From assembly GCF_029852145.1 (NCBI RefSeq), contig NC_079969.1, positions 24,916,459 through 24,980,458 of the forward strand: a DNA stretch of 64,000 nt, read 5' to 3'. The position numbers and the translations under genes are program-made. The notes beneath the pieces are model-generated. The model did no database searches. It saw nothing but the letters and a program-made list of their open reading frames with translations, and was not told the origin of the DNA. This document shows positions 12,100-23,121 of the stretch, piece by piece. Each line of letters begins with the position of its first letter. Within the stretch, counting starts at the first letter, position 1. The DNA is from Microplitis mediator (Eukaryota; Arthropoda; Insecta; Hymenoptera; Braconidae).

Positions 12100-12690
12100 T
12101 CAACTTATTAATCCTTATATGAGAATAGATTTGTCTAGATTTCGCATTATATCTGGTATAACATAAGAAATATTCAAAGTATTCAGTATCTAGTTGTCTT
12201 AAAGCTAAATTGAGACTGTCGCCAGGAAGAACTAGGTTCGAACCCACCGACCAGTGGGACATATTAGTATACGGAAAAAAATAGGCGCTGCAACAAGCCA
12301 AAATACTGATGCAGCAACAGGATTTTCATGTTACAGCAACAGGGTACATTCAGAATTTGAATTTCATTTCAAATTTTGAAATTTTTCCATACAGACAAAA
12401 AAAAATGGTACCCGAAACTTGTTCCTTATCCTATTGATTCCACAGAAAGAATCCTGATGCTTCACCAGGAGAAAACGCGTTGCTACAACATGAAAATCCA
12501 GTTGCTGTATCAGGATTTTATCCTGTTGTTCCAACAGGATGTGTCCTGTTGCAGTAACATGAAAATATTGTTGCTGCAACAGAATTTTGTCTTGTGGCTC
12601 CCACAGGACTGTGTCCTATTGCAGCACTTGATTTGTTTTTCCGTGTAGAATACCAACTGTATCGACTGAGTTTTCAAATTATTTTCCTTA
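12100..12690 (-). repeat. tRNA-derived SINE, split by a TA-inserted element
   Basis: Minus-strand reading. A box A-like sequence AACTCAGTCGAT lies at 12672-12661, followed by CAGTTGGTATTC up to the insertion. On the other side, ACTAATATGTCCCACTGGTC leads into a box B, GGTTCGAACC, at 12244-12235, then a tRNA-unrelated body (CTAGTTCTTCCTGGCGACAG and onward). If the 12268-12647 insertion is removed at one TA, box A to box B spacing becomes about 50 nt, as in a tRNA promoter. This is the layout of a tRNA-headed SINE. The 3' end and any target duplication are not defined, and the box A match is imperfect. Confidence 0.5.
12268..12647. mobile_element. TA-flanked element with CACGG-type ends and CCTGTTGC/GCAACAGG units
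   Basis: Ends TATACGGAAAAAA on the left and TTTTTCCGTGTA on the right, inverted copies apart from one base, with TA at both borders. The interior is a loose array of CAACAGGA and TCCTGTTG units in both orientations, giving many small hairpins. Three overlapping frames of 71-90 codons here are by-products of this repetition. A relative of the interior is at about 26860-26997. Confidence 0.7.
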
Positions 12691-14591
12691 TCCTCTCTGA
12701 CGTACAAACAGATACTAAAAAATACTTTCACGAATGTGGATCAAAGAAAAAGTATAGAAAGTCTCTACAGAGGTTATATGCTGCAACCTGTAATTTATAG
12801 TAATACTAAAAGTATTTTTTATTTTATGATATGATTGAAAAATTTCAAAAACTTATAAAGTTTAGTTAGTAAATTTGTATCATGAGACCTTCTTTAGGTC
12901 ATAAAATTTTTAACAAAATAGACATTTATTTTTTTAATGTAATGTGAAAACTTTAGCAGTGAGTGATTTTACCAGAATTTTAATAAAAAATTGAGTCTTA
13001 TCTGGCTGAAAAACTATCTGACATAAAGAATTTATTCATAGAGTTTTTTAGCGGAGATTTTAATACCCTATAAAATTGCATATTTAACGTGGTTGAAAAA
13101 AATTTCTTTGATTATAAGAAATGACAATAAATAAATAAAAAAATTCTGTATTTTAATTGGCTAATTAAATTTATCGCAACCGTTAGATTTCTAATTAAGC
13201 TTACATACTTTGAGAAAGACTTTTTCTATCTAAAATAACTGTCTATCGATATTTATCATAAAAATATATATTTGATGAAGGAAAAAAACTTTGTATTAAA
13301 ATTTAAAAAAAAATGATGATACGAGTCATCTATGCAGGTTGCCGTCAATTGAATAAAAATGCGTGACCAGTTTTCCAGGAGTCGTTATTCTGAACGATCC
13401 TCGTAGACGAGTTTAATCTGTTCGAAAATCAACGCAGTGGTAGAATTACGATTGCGGGAGTCCACAGACCACCACCGGCCAACGAACACGCCTCGAACCC
13501 CAGAGAGTAGTGTAGTCGACTCTCATTAGCGCCGTTGGATCCCGAGCCAAGTCAAACAACGACCGTCGCCACAGTTAGGCACCTTTTTTTTTCTTTATTT
13601 CACTAAACGCCGAGATTAACGCTCACTTGCGTAATTTATTTTTAAACGTCTAAATAAATTAATGTGCAATACTATTTTCTGAATAAACATTTATCATCCG
13701 ACCCAGAACTAACCACAGAAATATATGAAAATAATAATAATTAATTAAATACATTATCTGTAACACGTTGAATGAATAATGCAGTCAGAGGTTCATTAAT
13801 TTTATCATAATAGTCTTTTACAAACTTTATAAATTAGTATTTATATTTAATAAACTAATGATAAGTCATTTGATAGATTACGAGTTTAAAATTTCAATAG
13901 TAACGTAATCTTCTTAAGAAAACTATACGCTGATAATTATGTATTCATACAAGGAATAAATTATAGTAGGAATATTATAAAGTGGACAGAGTTTTCGAGC
14001 TTTGAGAATTAGAGTTGCAGGCTTTGTAAGTAACGTGGTAGATTTTACTTTGAGCTTTTCTCTAGAGACGTAATTGCTGAGCACGTATTCTTCCAAGAAC
14101 GTCGTGAATGGACTTTTGAAACAATCTTCACCCAATCGAAAGAAAACCTAAGCCATTATTACGAACCATTCAGTCGAGATAAACACGCATGTTGCTTTTA
14201 CGATTCTATTTTGAACTTTCAATTTGAAGAGGAACTTTAAATCCTGACCTTTGTTTACAATTACTGAATGGGAGTAATTTGTTAAACGTGATCGCTGATT
14301 ACAATCGTTAAAATTCTTTTAGTTTCAAACTTCTGATGCGCTAATGTCTGTTCTAATACTATTTGGTGAAAGTTGGTCGAAATTTTTACTCTATATATGA
14401 CAGAAAATTATGAATAGTCCAAAAATAGATTTATAGTGATAATTTTTATCAAAACCTTTTAATCATTCCTATAAAGCAGTTTCCCAAAGCGAATAACCTT
14501 TGAAATTTTGTTAACGATGTTGGTGAAATGAAAGGATTCATTTTTTCGGCTGTTTCTCGAGATCTTTTGCATTTAGAAAAATTCTACATCC
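12691..14591. other. AT-rich sequence with one GC-rich island, no gene supported
   Basis: About 13370-13590 is conspicuously GC- and CpG-rich (for example CCACCACCGGCCAACGAACA) and ends at a run of T. No frame in it is long or recognisable. It may be a regulatory island or a noncoding exon. The rest is AT-rich with nothing supported. Confidence 0.45.
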
Positions 14592-14842
14592 TGTAACGAA
14601 TGTGAAACTGATCTTTTAAAATATTTGAATATCTAGAAAACAAATGCCTTCTTCTCTTGTTTTATAGAAACGCGACTAGAGTCAGTTACTTAATGATAAC
14701 ATAACAGCATACATCTTGTATTCAATAAAATATCTTTCTTTGTCTTTTTTACTGCTGTTAATTGTGGTGTCATCATTTCTAGTTCAAGTGTGTTATCATT
14801 GTAATATAAGTGGTATTAATTTATAAGATACCTGTTATTACA
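14592..14842 (+). mobile_element. Candidate 5' LTR of a retrotransposon remnant
   Basis: The segment starts TGTAACGA and ends TTATTACA, so the ends are the inverted TGTAA/TTACA pair expected of an LTR. An AATAAA signal lies at 14725-14730. The primer binding site follows three bases later. The boundary was chosen from those termini. No second LTR copy was found in the window, so length and family are tentative (Gypsy-like by primer usage). Confidence 0.45.
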
Positions 14843-14845
14843 AAT

Positions 14846-14864
14846 TGGTGTCAGAAGTGGGATT
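14846..14864 (+). other. Retrotransposon primer binding site, tRNA-Leu type
   Basis: TGGTGTCAGAAGTGGGATT is the complement of a tRNA-Leu-type 3' end with its CCA, a primer used by several insect Gypsy-group elements. Complementarity seems to continue into the T-loop (CAAACCCG). It marks 14846 as the start of the internal region of an LTR element. Confidence 0.65.
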
Positions 14865-15335
14865 CAAACCCGCACCCACAAATTGTATTACTGCGAATAG
14901 ATAACTCATGGTTTCTTTATAATGAACAAAAAAGTACCGCCGACTACCCGTTGTAAGCCGGCCCCTAGTAAGTTTCTTCCTCTCAATCAGCAGTTACGGA
15001 GTCCAGAACAACTCTTCCCATTTAACCACTCTCTTGAGATATGAATTGGCAGTCCCTTATAGCTTCCGTTAAAAGTGTTAAAATTATTAACTATAAATGG
15101 GAAAAACTAGACAAATTACTGAGGAAAATTGATTATTATTTCGAAAATTTTAGCCTTATAAGCACTAGAAACATCGATATAAGGACATGTGGCACAACTA
15201 ATATGACGTTTAAAATCATATAAAATAAAACAGGCTTATAACGGGTCGTCGAAGACAAAACTAAACGTCCAGTAGTGGAAGGACTGAAATTCGAAGACAA
15301 ATTTCCCCCTCCGGATAGTCGACTGTACAAATTTT
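14865..15335 (+). pseudogene. Decayed internal region of the LTR element (gag-like remnant)
   Basis: After the primer site there is a leader of about 175 bp, then an ATG at 15041 opening a 60-codon frame that starts MNWQSLIASVKSVK, where gag would be expected. It stops at 15223. A second short open segment ends at 15336 with the residues FPPPDSRLYKF. It looks coding-like but has a stop a few codons upstream. Neither piece matches a Gag domain I can name. Protease, reverse transcriptase and integrase are absent, so the element is at best a truncated relic. Confidence 0.3.
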
Positions 15336-15975
15336 AAAACTTTTGAAAATAAATAATTTTTGACTTTGCGACACTATAAAAGTTACGTGTAGGTTATGTA
15401 TATTTTCATGTAAGATTCTGTCTTTTTTTTTATTTAGTAGAAACTTACAAGAATCTTAAATTTTTTTAAATCATACTTTGACTTCTTATAAAAAATTTAT
15501 AAAAATTTTCCAATGCCAATCAACATAATTTCTCTAGTTCAATATAATTTACTCTGAAAAGTAAATTCACTTACATCGAAAGAATTCTCAGTTCCCATAG
15601 TTTAAAAATGATTCGAAAAAAACTTGAAGAAAGTACTTTTAAAATTTTATTCCCCAAATAAGTTGGAAACTACTATACCGATCGATTCGAGAGCTGATCA
15701 GATCTAACTTTTTTTATTATTAACAGTTTCAAAAACGTAATGTATCCTCTATCCTATACAAAGTCAATAATAGTCTCGCACATTATTTTATAAAAACGAA
15801 TACTTGGCACAAAACGCTACCGTGTCTCTTGATCATAATATTAATAAAAAATAATGAATAACAATAACAGAATCAATATAATAACAAACAATAATCAGAA
15901 TTGTTATTTTTATTGAAAAGTATATCAGCTACTAACGATATTAAACAGATATCAAGTTAATTTAAAAACTAACAT

Positions 15976-16476
15976 TTGAAATATATATATATATGTATAT
16001 ATATTTATATATATAGTAAAGCTATCTCTCTAGGGCAAATAACATGGCATCATTTCAGCGAGACCTCAATCCAAATCAGTTCTACTCGCGTTTGCACTCT
16101 GACTCAATCCCATGAGACCAAGAGGGGATGCACACTTGCTCCTTCTTCTCTTATCCCGCGTTTCCATTCTGTCTTGTCTCAGCTTCAACCCATTGGTGCG
16201 ATGACCCCAATCGAATTAAGGCGAAGAGTTCTCAGGAAACTCCTCCGCAATCGTTTCGTCTCAACTGCTTCGAAACGTGCTTCGATCTCATCCTCAGTTA
16301 GCTATAGCTACCAAAGGGCCCATGTACTTCTCAATATTCTCTACGCTCTGTATAACTTTTATCTTCTTTTATTTTACATCATATACTTCCGCTATTCTAC
16401 ACCATCTTTCAATTCAATTGCGATTCGATTAAGCAACAACAATAAACACTGCATTTGTTGCTACACTATTCTGTAG
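15976..16476 (+). CDS. Unusual 166-codon open frame, unknown, possibly not coding
   Basis: This is the longest frame of the window. Its first codons (MKYIYICIYIYIYS) come from an (AT)n microsatellite, which argues against a real N-terminus. The middle, about residues 55-105, lies in GC-richer DNA and reads as a basic, serine/arginine-rich stretch (for example ELRRRVLRKLLRNRF). The last third is hydrophobic and AT-driven. I recognise no domain. It may be part of a real exon with a different start, a repeat remnant, or chance. Confidence 0.15.
   Translation: MKYIYICIYIYIYSKAISLGQITWHHFSETSIQISSTRVCTLTQSHETKRGCTLAPSSLIPRFHSVLSQLQPIGAMTPIELRRRVLRKLLRNRFVSTASKRASISSSVSYSYQRAHVLLNILYALYNFYLLLFYIIYFRYSTPSFNSIAIRLSNNNKHCICCYTIL
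15978..16017. repeat. (TA)n microsatellite
   Basis: A TA-rich dinucleotide tract with a few G and T interruptions. Confidence 0.85.
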
Positions 16477-16735
16477 AAACTACGAAATTATTTGGTTCTT
16501 TACTAAAATATCCCCGTAGGAATACAGCATAAATTTATATATAAACATGTTCCATATGCTTTCCTCAGGGAATCTCAACAGCATCTCAGGTGAATTATAA
16601 ACTACAAGTCCTGGTGCTCTTATAGTTTTCCAGATCGATTTTTTTTTAGGGATGGCTATACTTATAAATTCTCATATAAATCTATATAGGAATACTTTCC
16701 TATATGAATTCCCCCACAATCACATGAAATTTTCA

Positions 16736-17380
16736 ACTTCCCGCTAAGAAAATTGCAAATTTTCAAAAATAGGGAAGTTATTGGTTTCGGTCCGATTTTC
16801 GAAAATCGAGTTTTAATCAGATGTCGACGTTTTGAGGTCCTCGAAAGCTATTCTGACTATTCCCGGATGGACGTCCGTGCGTATGTGTGTGTGTGTGTGT
16901 GTGTGTGTTCCAAAGATATCTTTGGAACGAATCAACCGATTTGAACGTATTTGGTGCCAATCGAAAGAGCTCATCAAAACTTAGAATTGATGAGATTTTA
17001 GACTAGATCGGTCATGTAGTTTACAAGTTATACGAAGAATAAAAATTAAAAATTTTTGTTTTTGGTTTTTTGCATATAACTCATAAACCACTTGCCCGAT
17101 TTACCTCAAAATATAATCAGTTCTAAATCTTGGTGAGCCCTTTCGATCGCCACCAAGAACGTTCAAGTCGATTGATTCGTTCCAAAGATATCGTCGGACA
17201 AAAATTATATATTTTCAGTAAAATATGTGTTTTATTGGTCTAATAGTTTTTTGAGCTCAGAGAGCTAAAAAATTTACATGTACTAATGTTTTCGAGCTCC
17301 CTGAGTTCGAAAACAGCCAGAAGTTTTGGGGCTGGCCCGCAGGGTCAGGCGGCTTTCAGATTTTTTTTATAGAGTCGTTA
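16736..17380. repeat. Dispersed repeat with TG run and large internal inverted repeat, copy 1
   Basis: Starts ACTTCCCGCTAAGAAAATTG, continues through TTATTGGTTTCGG and ATTTTCGAAAATCGAG to a (TG)n run at 16880-16909. Then comes an inverted repeat: the arm at about 16914-17037 pairs with about 17075-17197 at moderate identity. The palindrome TTCCAAAGATATCTTTGGAA sits at 16908-16927, and TTCCAAAGATATC recurs at the far end. The right part ends near a GC-rich GGGGCTGGCCCGCAGGGTC block. A truncated second copy is at 26609-26782. It is probably a non-autonomous transposon. Confidence 0.6.
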
Positions 17381-19596
17381 TTTATTATTAAGTTACAGCC
17401 CAAGCTCGTTATGAGCAACTGTCAGAGGTTGTAGGGAAAAATTTATCGGAAAAATCCAAAATTTCGCCCCTCCCCCTCCGCATCTTAGTTCTCAGCGCAC
17501 GTTCTACATGTTTGTGTTACGTATGTGAATTGTTGCAAGCCGCTCGATTTAAACCAACGACCCAAATTGCGTTAAAAAGACCAATGATCAGTGATATGTT
17601 CTGTACAAATCAAAGTTAATGGTATGAAAGTTTTATTAAATTTAAATATCACCTATTAACAACAATATATTATTTAAAATAATATTTTTTAAATAAAAAG
17701 CAAATGATGCCTATGACCCAGCATTAGTACGTAAAATTTGATCGTCCGAAGGGGTGAGGGCTTTATAGTAATTACGAAAAGTGCAATCAGGGGGGGTCGC
17801 TTACAACGAGCTCAGACTATATTTTACATTTTATCAATATCAAAAAATAATTTTGCTGTTTCATCATTTTTTGCAGTTATTCGGATGTTATAAATATAAA
17901 AAGAGAAATTGTGGTTTATGTCAAATGTACTTTGTACTTAGCACAAAGATTACCATGACGAAAATACGATGCATGTATATGTATATATATAATATATCCT
18001 TATAGTAGAAGTAGACAAGGTACTCTCAGGGGAAACGAAGGACTCATGACGTTATGGTTCGACAAGCATGAGCCGCCAGCCGTGCTCTTTCCGCATCCTT
18101 GAGCTCCCACGCCACGCTTACTGGCAGTTTCGTTCGTACTCAGCTACGTAAATGCTTACTTTGCTTCCTCTACACTCTATACACTCCTTCAATTGCTTGT
18201 AGGCTTGTACACCCTTATTCCATACAGATACACATATCATCACCGTACATATTCGTATACATACAAGTATTTCATATACATAAGCATATACACATAAATA
18301 TATATATGTATTGTGTAAAGATACAGAATTACACTGTAACTGGTGCATAAACCACAAGCTTTATTGAATTCTCCACATAGGAAAACTGTTGAAAGATGTA
18401 ATACTTGAAAAAAAAGTAAGAGACAAAAAAATAAAAACGACAGAAGCAAGAAAACGAAACTACAGGCTTTTTTAAGCAAGAAGACACGTAACGAATGAAA
18501 GCGAGAAATCCAGTTAGTTCACAAGGACTTTACCGCTTGAAAGGAGGACAATCACCGCGTACTCACCCGAGACCTATACACCGAGTACTAACTTTTTTTT
18601 TTTTTTATTTTTATTTTTTTATTTTATTTTCCTACTCTCATTGCTTGCTGCAAGTTGTAACCATTGGCAGAGATTTCTTTTATAGCTTATTTTTCTATGT
18701 ATATATATATTTAACCCACGTCTATATACTCGGTCTAATGCTACTAAATGGAAAAAAAATTAGAAGAAAAACAAAAATTTTCGTTGTTAAATAAAAAAAA
18801 AAAAAAGAAAATTGTTAATTGATTTTTTAAATTTCAGCTTTCTATGTTAAGATAAATTGAAAATATTAAAGAATTAAATAAGTGAATAAAAATTATTAAA
18901 TGATAAATTAAAAAAAAAGTGTCGACTATTCTCATATGACAGGTTAGTTTCGAAACTCGTACTACGCCGGCAGAAATCGTAACTTTACACCTTGTAAACT
19001 CGAGTTTTATGCAAAAACTCTCAAAGTTATATCAAGAGTTTAGAACAGTACTTATAATGTTCTAAAATCATTGAATCGTTACTAAAATATAATAATGAAG
19101 TTTTAAAAAAGTTAAATATCGTGATGATAATTAATAAAAAGTATTTTTTTTATAAATAATTTTAAAAAGTTAACTTGAGTCGTTGTTATTCTGTTGAAAC
19201 TGTTTTCAAGGGCTATATTTTTTAAAATTAATTATTCAGCTTTCTCAAACTCATATCAGTTTCTATATACCGGTTGACTACAAATGTATTTCATTTTCCG
19301 GATTCTCTGTAGATGCAGAAAGCCGACGACAGTTCCGGTCGTACCTTTGTTTTCATTTTAACATCCGGGTAGGAAGCTTGACAGAGAGTAAGAGAAAAAG
19401 ATATAATCATAGAATTTTGTTAGTTTAACATTTGTTTATGCGTATATATATGTACATATATAGAAGAACTGAGTGAAATAAGGATGCTGAAAATAATGCA
19501 CTATTTTGAAATTGAATATGCTAATGGATTTTTTACTTTTGCATGCATTTAAAGAAAATAAAACAAACCTACAATTGACAAAAAAATATACATAGT
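17381..19596. other. AT-rich sequence, no gene supported
   Basis: Nothing recognisable. Moderately GC-rich patches lie at 17455-17590 and 18020-18180. Short frames of 60-99 codons through homopolymer and TA-rich sequence are not convincing. A T/A-rich run sits at 18590-18632. Confidence 0.5.
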
Positions 19597-20390
19597 CCAC
19601 GGGAAGAAAATTATGATAACTGTTCCTAGTACGTTTATGAAATATCGACCCATAACGTTATGGTAGTAGCTACTAAAAATTATGAGATAAACGCCTATAA
19701 CTTCTGGGAAGTTTCCATAACTGCGGGGACAATTCCAATAATTATGGTAATAGTTCCTATACCGTATGGTTACTGAATTTAGGTAATGATTACCATACTT
19801 GAAGGAATAGTTCCCATGATCATATAGAAATAGATTCTATATTCACATTGAAATGGTTGCTAGGTGCGTATGGAAATGAACCCTTTACATCATGATAAAC
19901 GTTTACATAATATTATAGTAATCATTCCTATATTATTATAGTAAACGTTACCATACATTATGGTAATTATTCCCATAATTTATAGTGATCATTACCAAAA
20001 TATTATGGTAACGGTTACCATAACATTTAGAAATTCCTAATGTTATAGAAATCATTACAATAATTTATGGGAATCACTACCATAATATATAGTAGTTATT
20101 ACCATAATATATGGTAACGGTTACCATCATATACGGTAATGGTTATTATAATATTATGATAATAATTACTATAATGCATGGTAACGATTATCATAATGGC
20201 ATAGAAATTATTACCATAATTTCATAGAAACTATTCCCATGTCATTTAGAAATGAAAATTATATAGATGGGAATGGTTACCATTATTTGTATGAGTGCCG
20301 TTCCTATAATCGATATTTAAAAAAAAACCGGTTAGCATACGTTATAGGAACCATAATAAATTGTAGTTGTTACCGTAACTTTAGCTCCGC
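19597..20390. repeat. Array of degenerate palindromic TTACCATAATATTATGGTAA-type units
   Basis: For nearly 800 bp the sequence alternates forms of GGTAAC/GTTACC and ATAAT/ATTAT. Units such as TATTATGGTAACGGTTACCA recur with mutations about every 25-35 bp. The left border CCACGGGAAGAAAATTATG resembles the CACGG-A-rich ends of the 31224-31740 element, whose interior also uses TTCCCATAAT palindromes. No clear right terminus was found. It has no coding role. Confidence 0.6.
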
Positions 20391-21744
20391 CTTATAATTG
20401 TAAATTTACAAAAATTCCGAGATTTCAAAAAAGAATCACTCCGCATGCCGAGTGATTAAGAATTCTTTTTTGAACGAAGTAATTTTGTATTTATAAGTCT
20501 GAGGTTTGAATAAAAAAAATAAGTCTTACAAAAAGTCTCTCAAATATGTAACTGAATCACGAATGTCGAAAAAGATACATCTTGATTTTTTTTTAGCATC
20601 TACCTTTCTCTATGTTACATGTATATTCTCTATTGATGTCCATAAATCTTGCTGTATAAAAAGAGCTTGGCTAGTTCACTAAAATCGCGGGCTCTACTCA
20701 AAAAGGATTTCGAAACAGGTCCATCTCTATAAACTTTAAGGATAAAATTTATGGTTCTTTGATGTTTATACTTTTTTTTAGCTTTTTTATCATTCTGTTA
20801 GTAAGCTATAGGTTAACTCAAAAAGTCAATGATTAATGAGAAGCAAATATATTATAATGTCACTATAAGTAATGACGCACTAAAGAAATGTAATAATTTT
20901 GCATTTGTATAAGTGTATATTGATTTTCACAACCTGTCGGTGTCAGTAAAATTATTGTTATATAATTGAACTTTCCAATTATCGAGAATAGTGCATTTTC
21001 TTTGACAAAATTAAGATACGCACAAACGATTCTTATTATCAATGACAATTATTAAATTAATATTACTGTCATCATTATTCATAAACAGATAAAAAGAGTT
21101 TACAAACGTGTTCACAGATCGTGTTGCTAACATAAAACTACTTAAGAATCTAGACAACTCACTGCTCATAATTTATATTCATTAGACAAGATTCTCACGA
21201 TACAAACTTTGTATGCCAAAAAGTTCAAAAGTAGACGTTTATAAATTTAAACAATTTTACTGTCAAATATTTAACAGAAACAAGAACAATAATAATAATA
21301 AATTCGGTCTTAATAATAAGATTATTGAAACAAAATCTTGAAAATTGTTATATATTGCTGAAAAACTTATTTAATTATATTTTGTGAATACTTTTAATAA
21401 GAAACTATAAGATTATATGAACAGTTGTTTATATTGGACAAAAGTTATACTTACATTTAAATAATTAAGATCTCATTTATTAAAACTTGTCTTATTAAAA
21501 CTCAACTCCGACACTTGATGCATATATTGATTGTCAGATGATTGAAATAATGAAAGTAATATTTATATGAGAGAAAGGCTGGGATAAGTTGTTCACCCCA
21601 GATAATGTATTAACTTTAAAATATTATTCAAAAAAAATAAATTTTTTTCTTGTTTTTCACTCTGGTGACAAATAAAATAGCTTAGAAAAAAATTGAGATT
21701 TGTCTCTCAAGAAGGCCAACTTTCCCTTCTTCGTTTCTAGAAAC
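20391..21744. other. AT-rich sequence, no gene supported
   Basis: No coding or structured feature could be supported here. Confidence 0.55.
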
Positions 21745-21956
21745 CGTAAATAATAGTACATTGCATAGCGAGTGGGCTAGGTGAGTCTTTATATGGGAAG
21801 CATGATGTTTTTAACATGAGCCGTAGGTGCACACACACGAGCGAGACGTGTGCACAGGAGACGAGTGCTAAGAACACTATGTTTGACGGATAAAGACAGT
21901 CCACGTGCTATACACTATACTTTATTCAACAAATGTCTGATTTATTCAAATTATTA

Positions 21957-22081
21957 TATCAGCAAAGTAAACCCTCATAAACACACACTGTTGAGTAACA
22001 TAGGAAGCCATTTGCTTTTTGACAAATTATTAACCACTGATCAGTAAATGGTCATTTAGGGTTTGCTTTACTGATATGATA
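21957..22081. repeat. Inverted repeat around a 76 bp spacer
   Basis: ATATCAGCAAAGTAAACCCT at about 21957-21977 is mirrored by AGGGTTTGCTTTACTGATAT at about 22058-22077, with one mismatch. It may be the core of a larger MITE (about 21745-22205) whose outer ends are GC-richer (GAGCGAGACGTGTGC, GGCGAAGCGTCTTAG). The outer ends do not pair convincingly. Confidence 0.45.
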
Positions 22082-22221
22082 AGTCGTGATAATCAGGCAT
22101 GCGTTGAATACTAGTAGTTAGTCTACCGAGTGCGATCGTGTTTAAGACGCGAGGTATGAAGATTGGTGCCCGTACCAAAGGCGAAGCGTCTTAGACTCGA
22201 TTGTACTAGATAAATACATTA

Positions 22222-23121
22222 GTTTTTGTGACAGATATTTGAAATATACTACATTTAGTGCCTATAAATGGCAGATATAACCCGCATTTGTTTATTTGGT
22301 AAGATTGTTTTGAGTATTTGTTGAAAATGAGAGAAGTCAGTAAGTGTATTAATTAATATGATGATAAATTTTGTCACAAGATGGCTCGTTGGGTTACTTC
22401 GATATTTTTTGGTCGTTTGCTATCGCACATGTAACCAAAAACTATTTTTTGATCCGTTGATGACGTCACTATGACACGGTAAGAAATGCATGGCGTTCAA
22501 CACCATGCTGGTATGATCTCAAGACAGATACTAAAATAGTGTGTGAAATATTCCAAGACATTATTGTAACGAGTCCCAGAAGTATCGCGTTATTTACTAT
22601 ACTGTATAGTGCTGGAGCTATTGTATTGCTCACACGTATGCATAGCAGGCACGACGAAACAGCATGGCCCTGAGACCCATACTACAATGCCGAGAGCATA
22701 ATGTTAATAGTTTTTCCTGCCATAATTTCTGGCGTGTCAATCAATGTATCCTATCGTATTACCGCCAAAACTATATAGATGTCTTTAGACTAGGTTTATC
22801 TGCCAGAAGCATTGTGGATACGGCAACGCAGAATGGGCCTGACGGCCATACTGACATTGCGGCGTCCGCGACAACTATGGCCAATGTTACTATTCCCGCA
22901 ATGGTTGAATCATCAATGCCTACAATTTTATAACCTATAAAAATCTTCGATACCATGCAGTATGGCGATCCCACCCATACTGGCATAGTGATATCCGCAA
23001 AATATTTCTTACCGTGTAGAACGATCAGGTATCTTTTTTACCAGCTGTATTTTATCTAATATTTTTAGCTGTCGGCTATAGGCTCTAAATGTAGTACATT
23101 TCAAGTGTCTGTCACAAAAAC
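22222..23121. mobile_element. TIR element GTTTTTGTGACAG, host of a nested insertion
   Basis: The left end, GTTTTTGTGACAGATATTTG followed by a TACTACATTTAG block and GCCTATA, is mirrored at 23075-23121 with only a few differences, giving terminal inverted repeats of about 45 bp. The outer element is about 360 bp once the nested 22475-23016 element is removed. No frame resembles a transposase. Confidence 0.6.
22475..23016 (+). mobile_element. 542 bp CACGGTAAGAAAT element, copy A
   Basis: Starts CACGGTAAGAAATGCATGGC and ends ATATTTCTTACCGTG, followed by TA. The left flank is GA, presumably a mutated TA. The interior holds short palindromic phrases (ACCATGCTGGTATG, CCATACTGACATTG). A close copy in reverse orientation lies at 63357-63842. 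An 89-codon plus frame within it is not conserved as a frame in copy B, which has a deletion of about 60 bp, so it is not a gene. Confidence 0.75.

Noticed and set aside
12364..12800. Several overlapping frames on both strands
   Set aside because: They are products of the CCTGTTGC/GCAACAGG unit array.
22664..22933. 89-codon plus frame as a small gene
   Set aside because: It lies within copy A of a MITE. Copy B lacks about 60 bp of it and has other changes, so the frame is not maintained.
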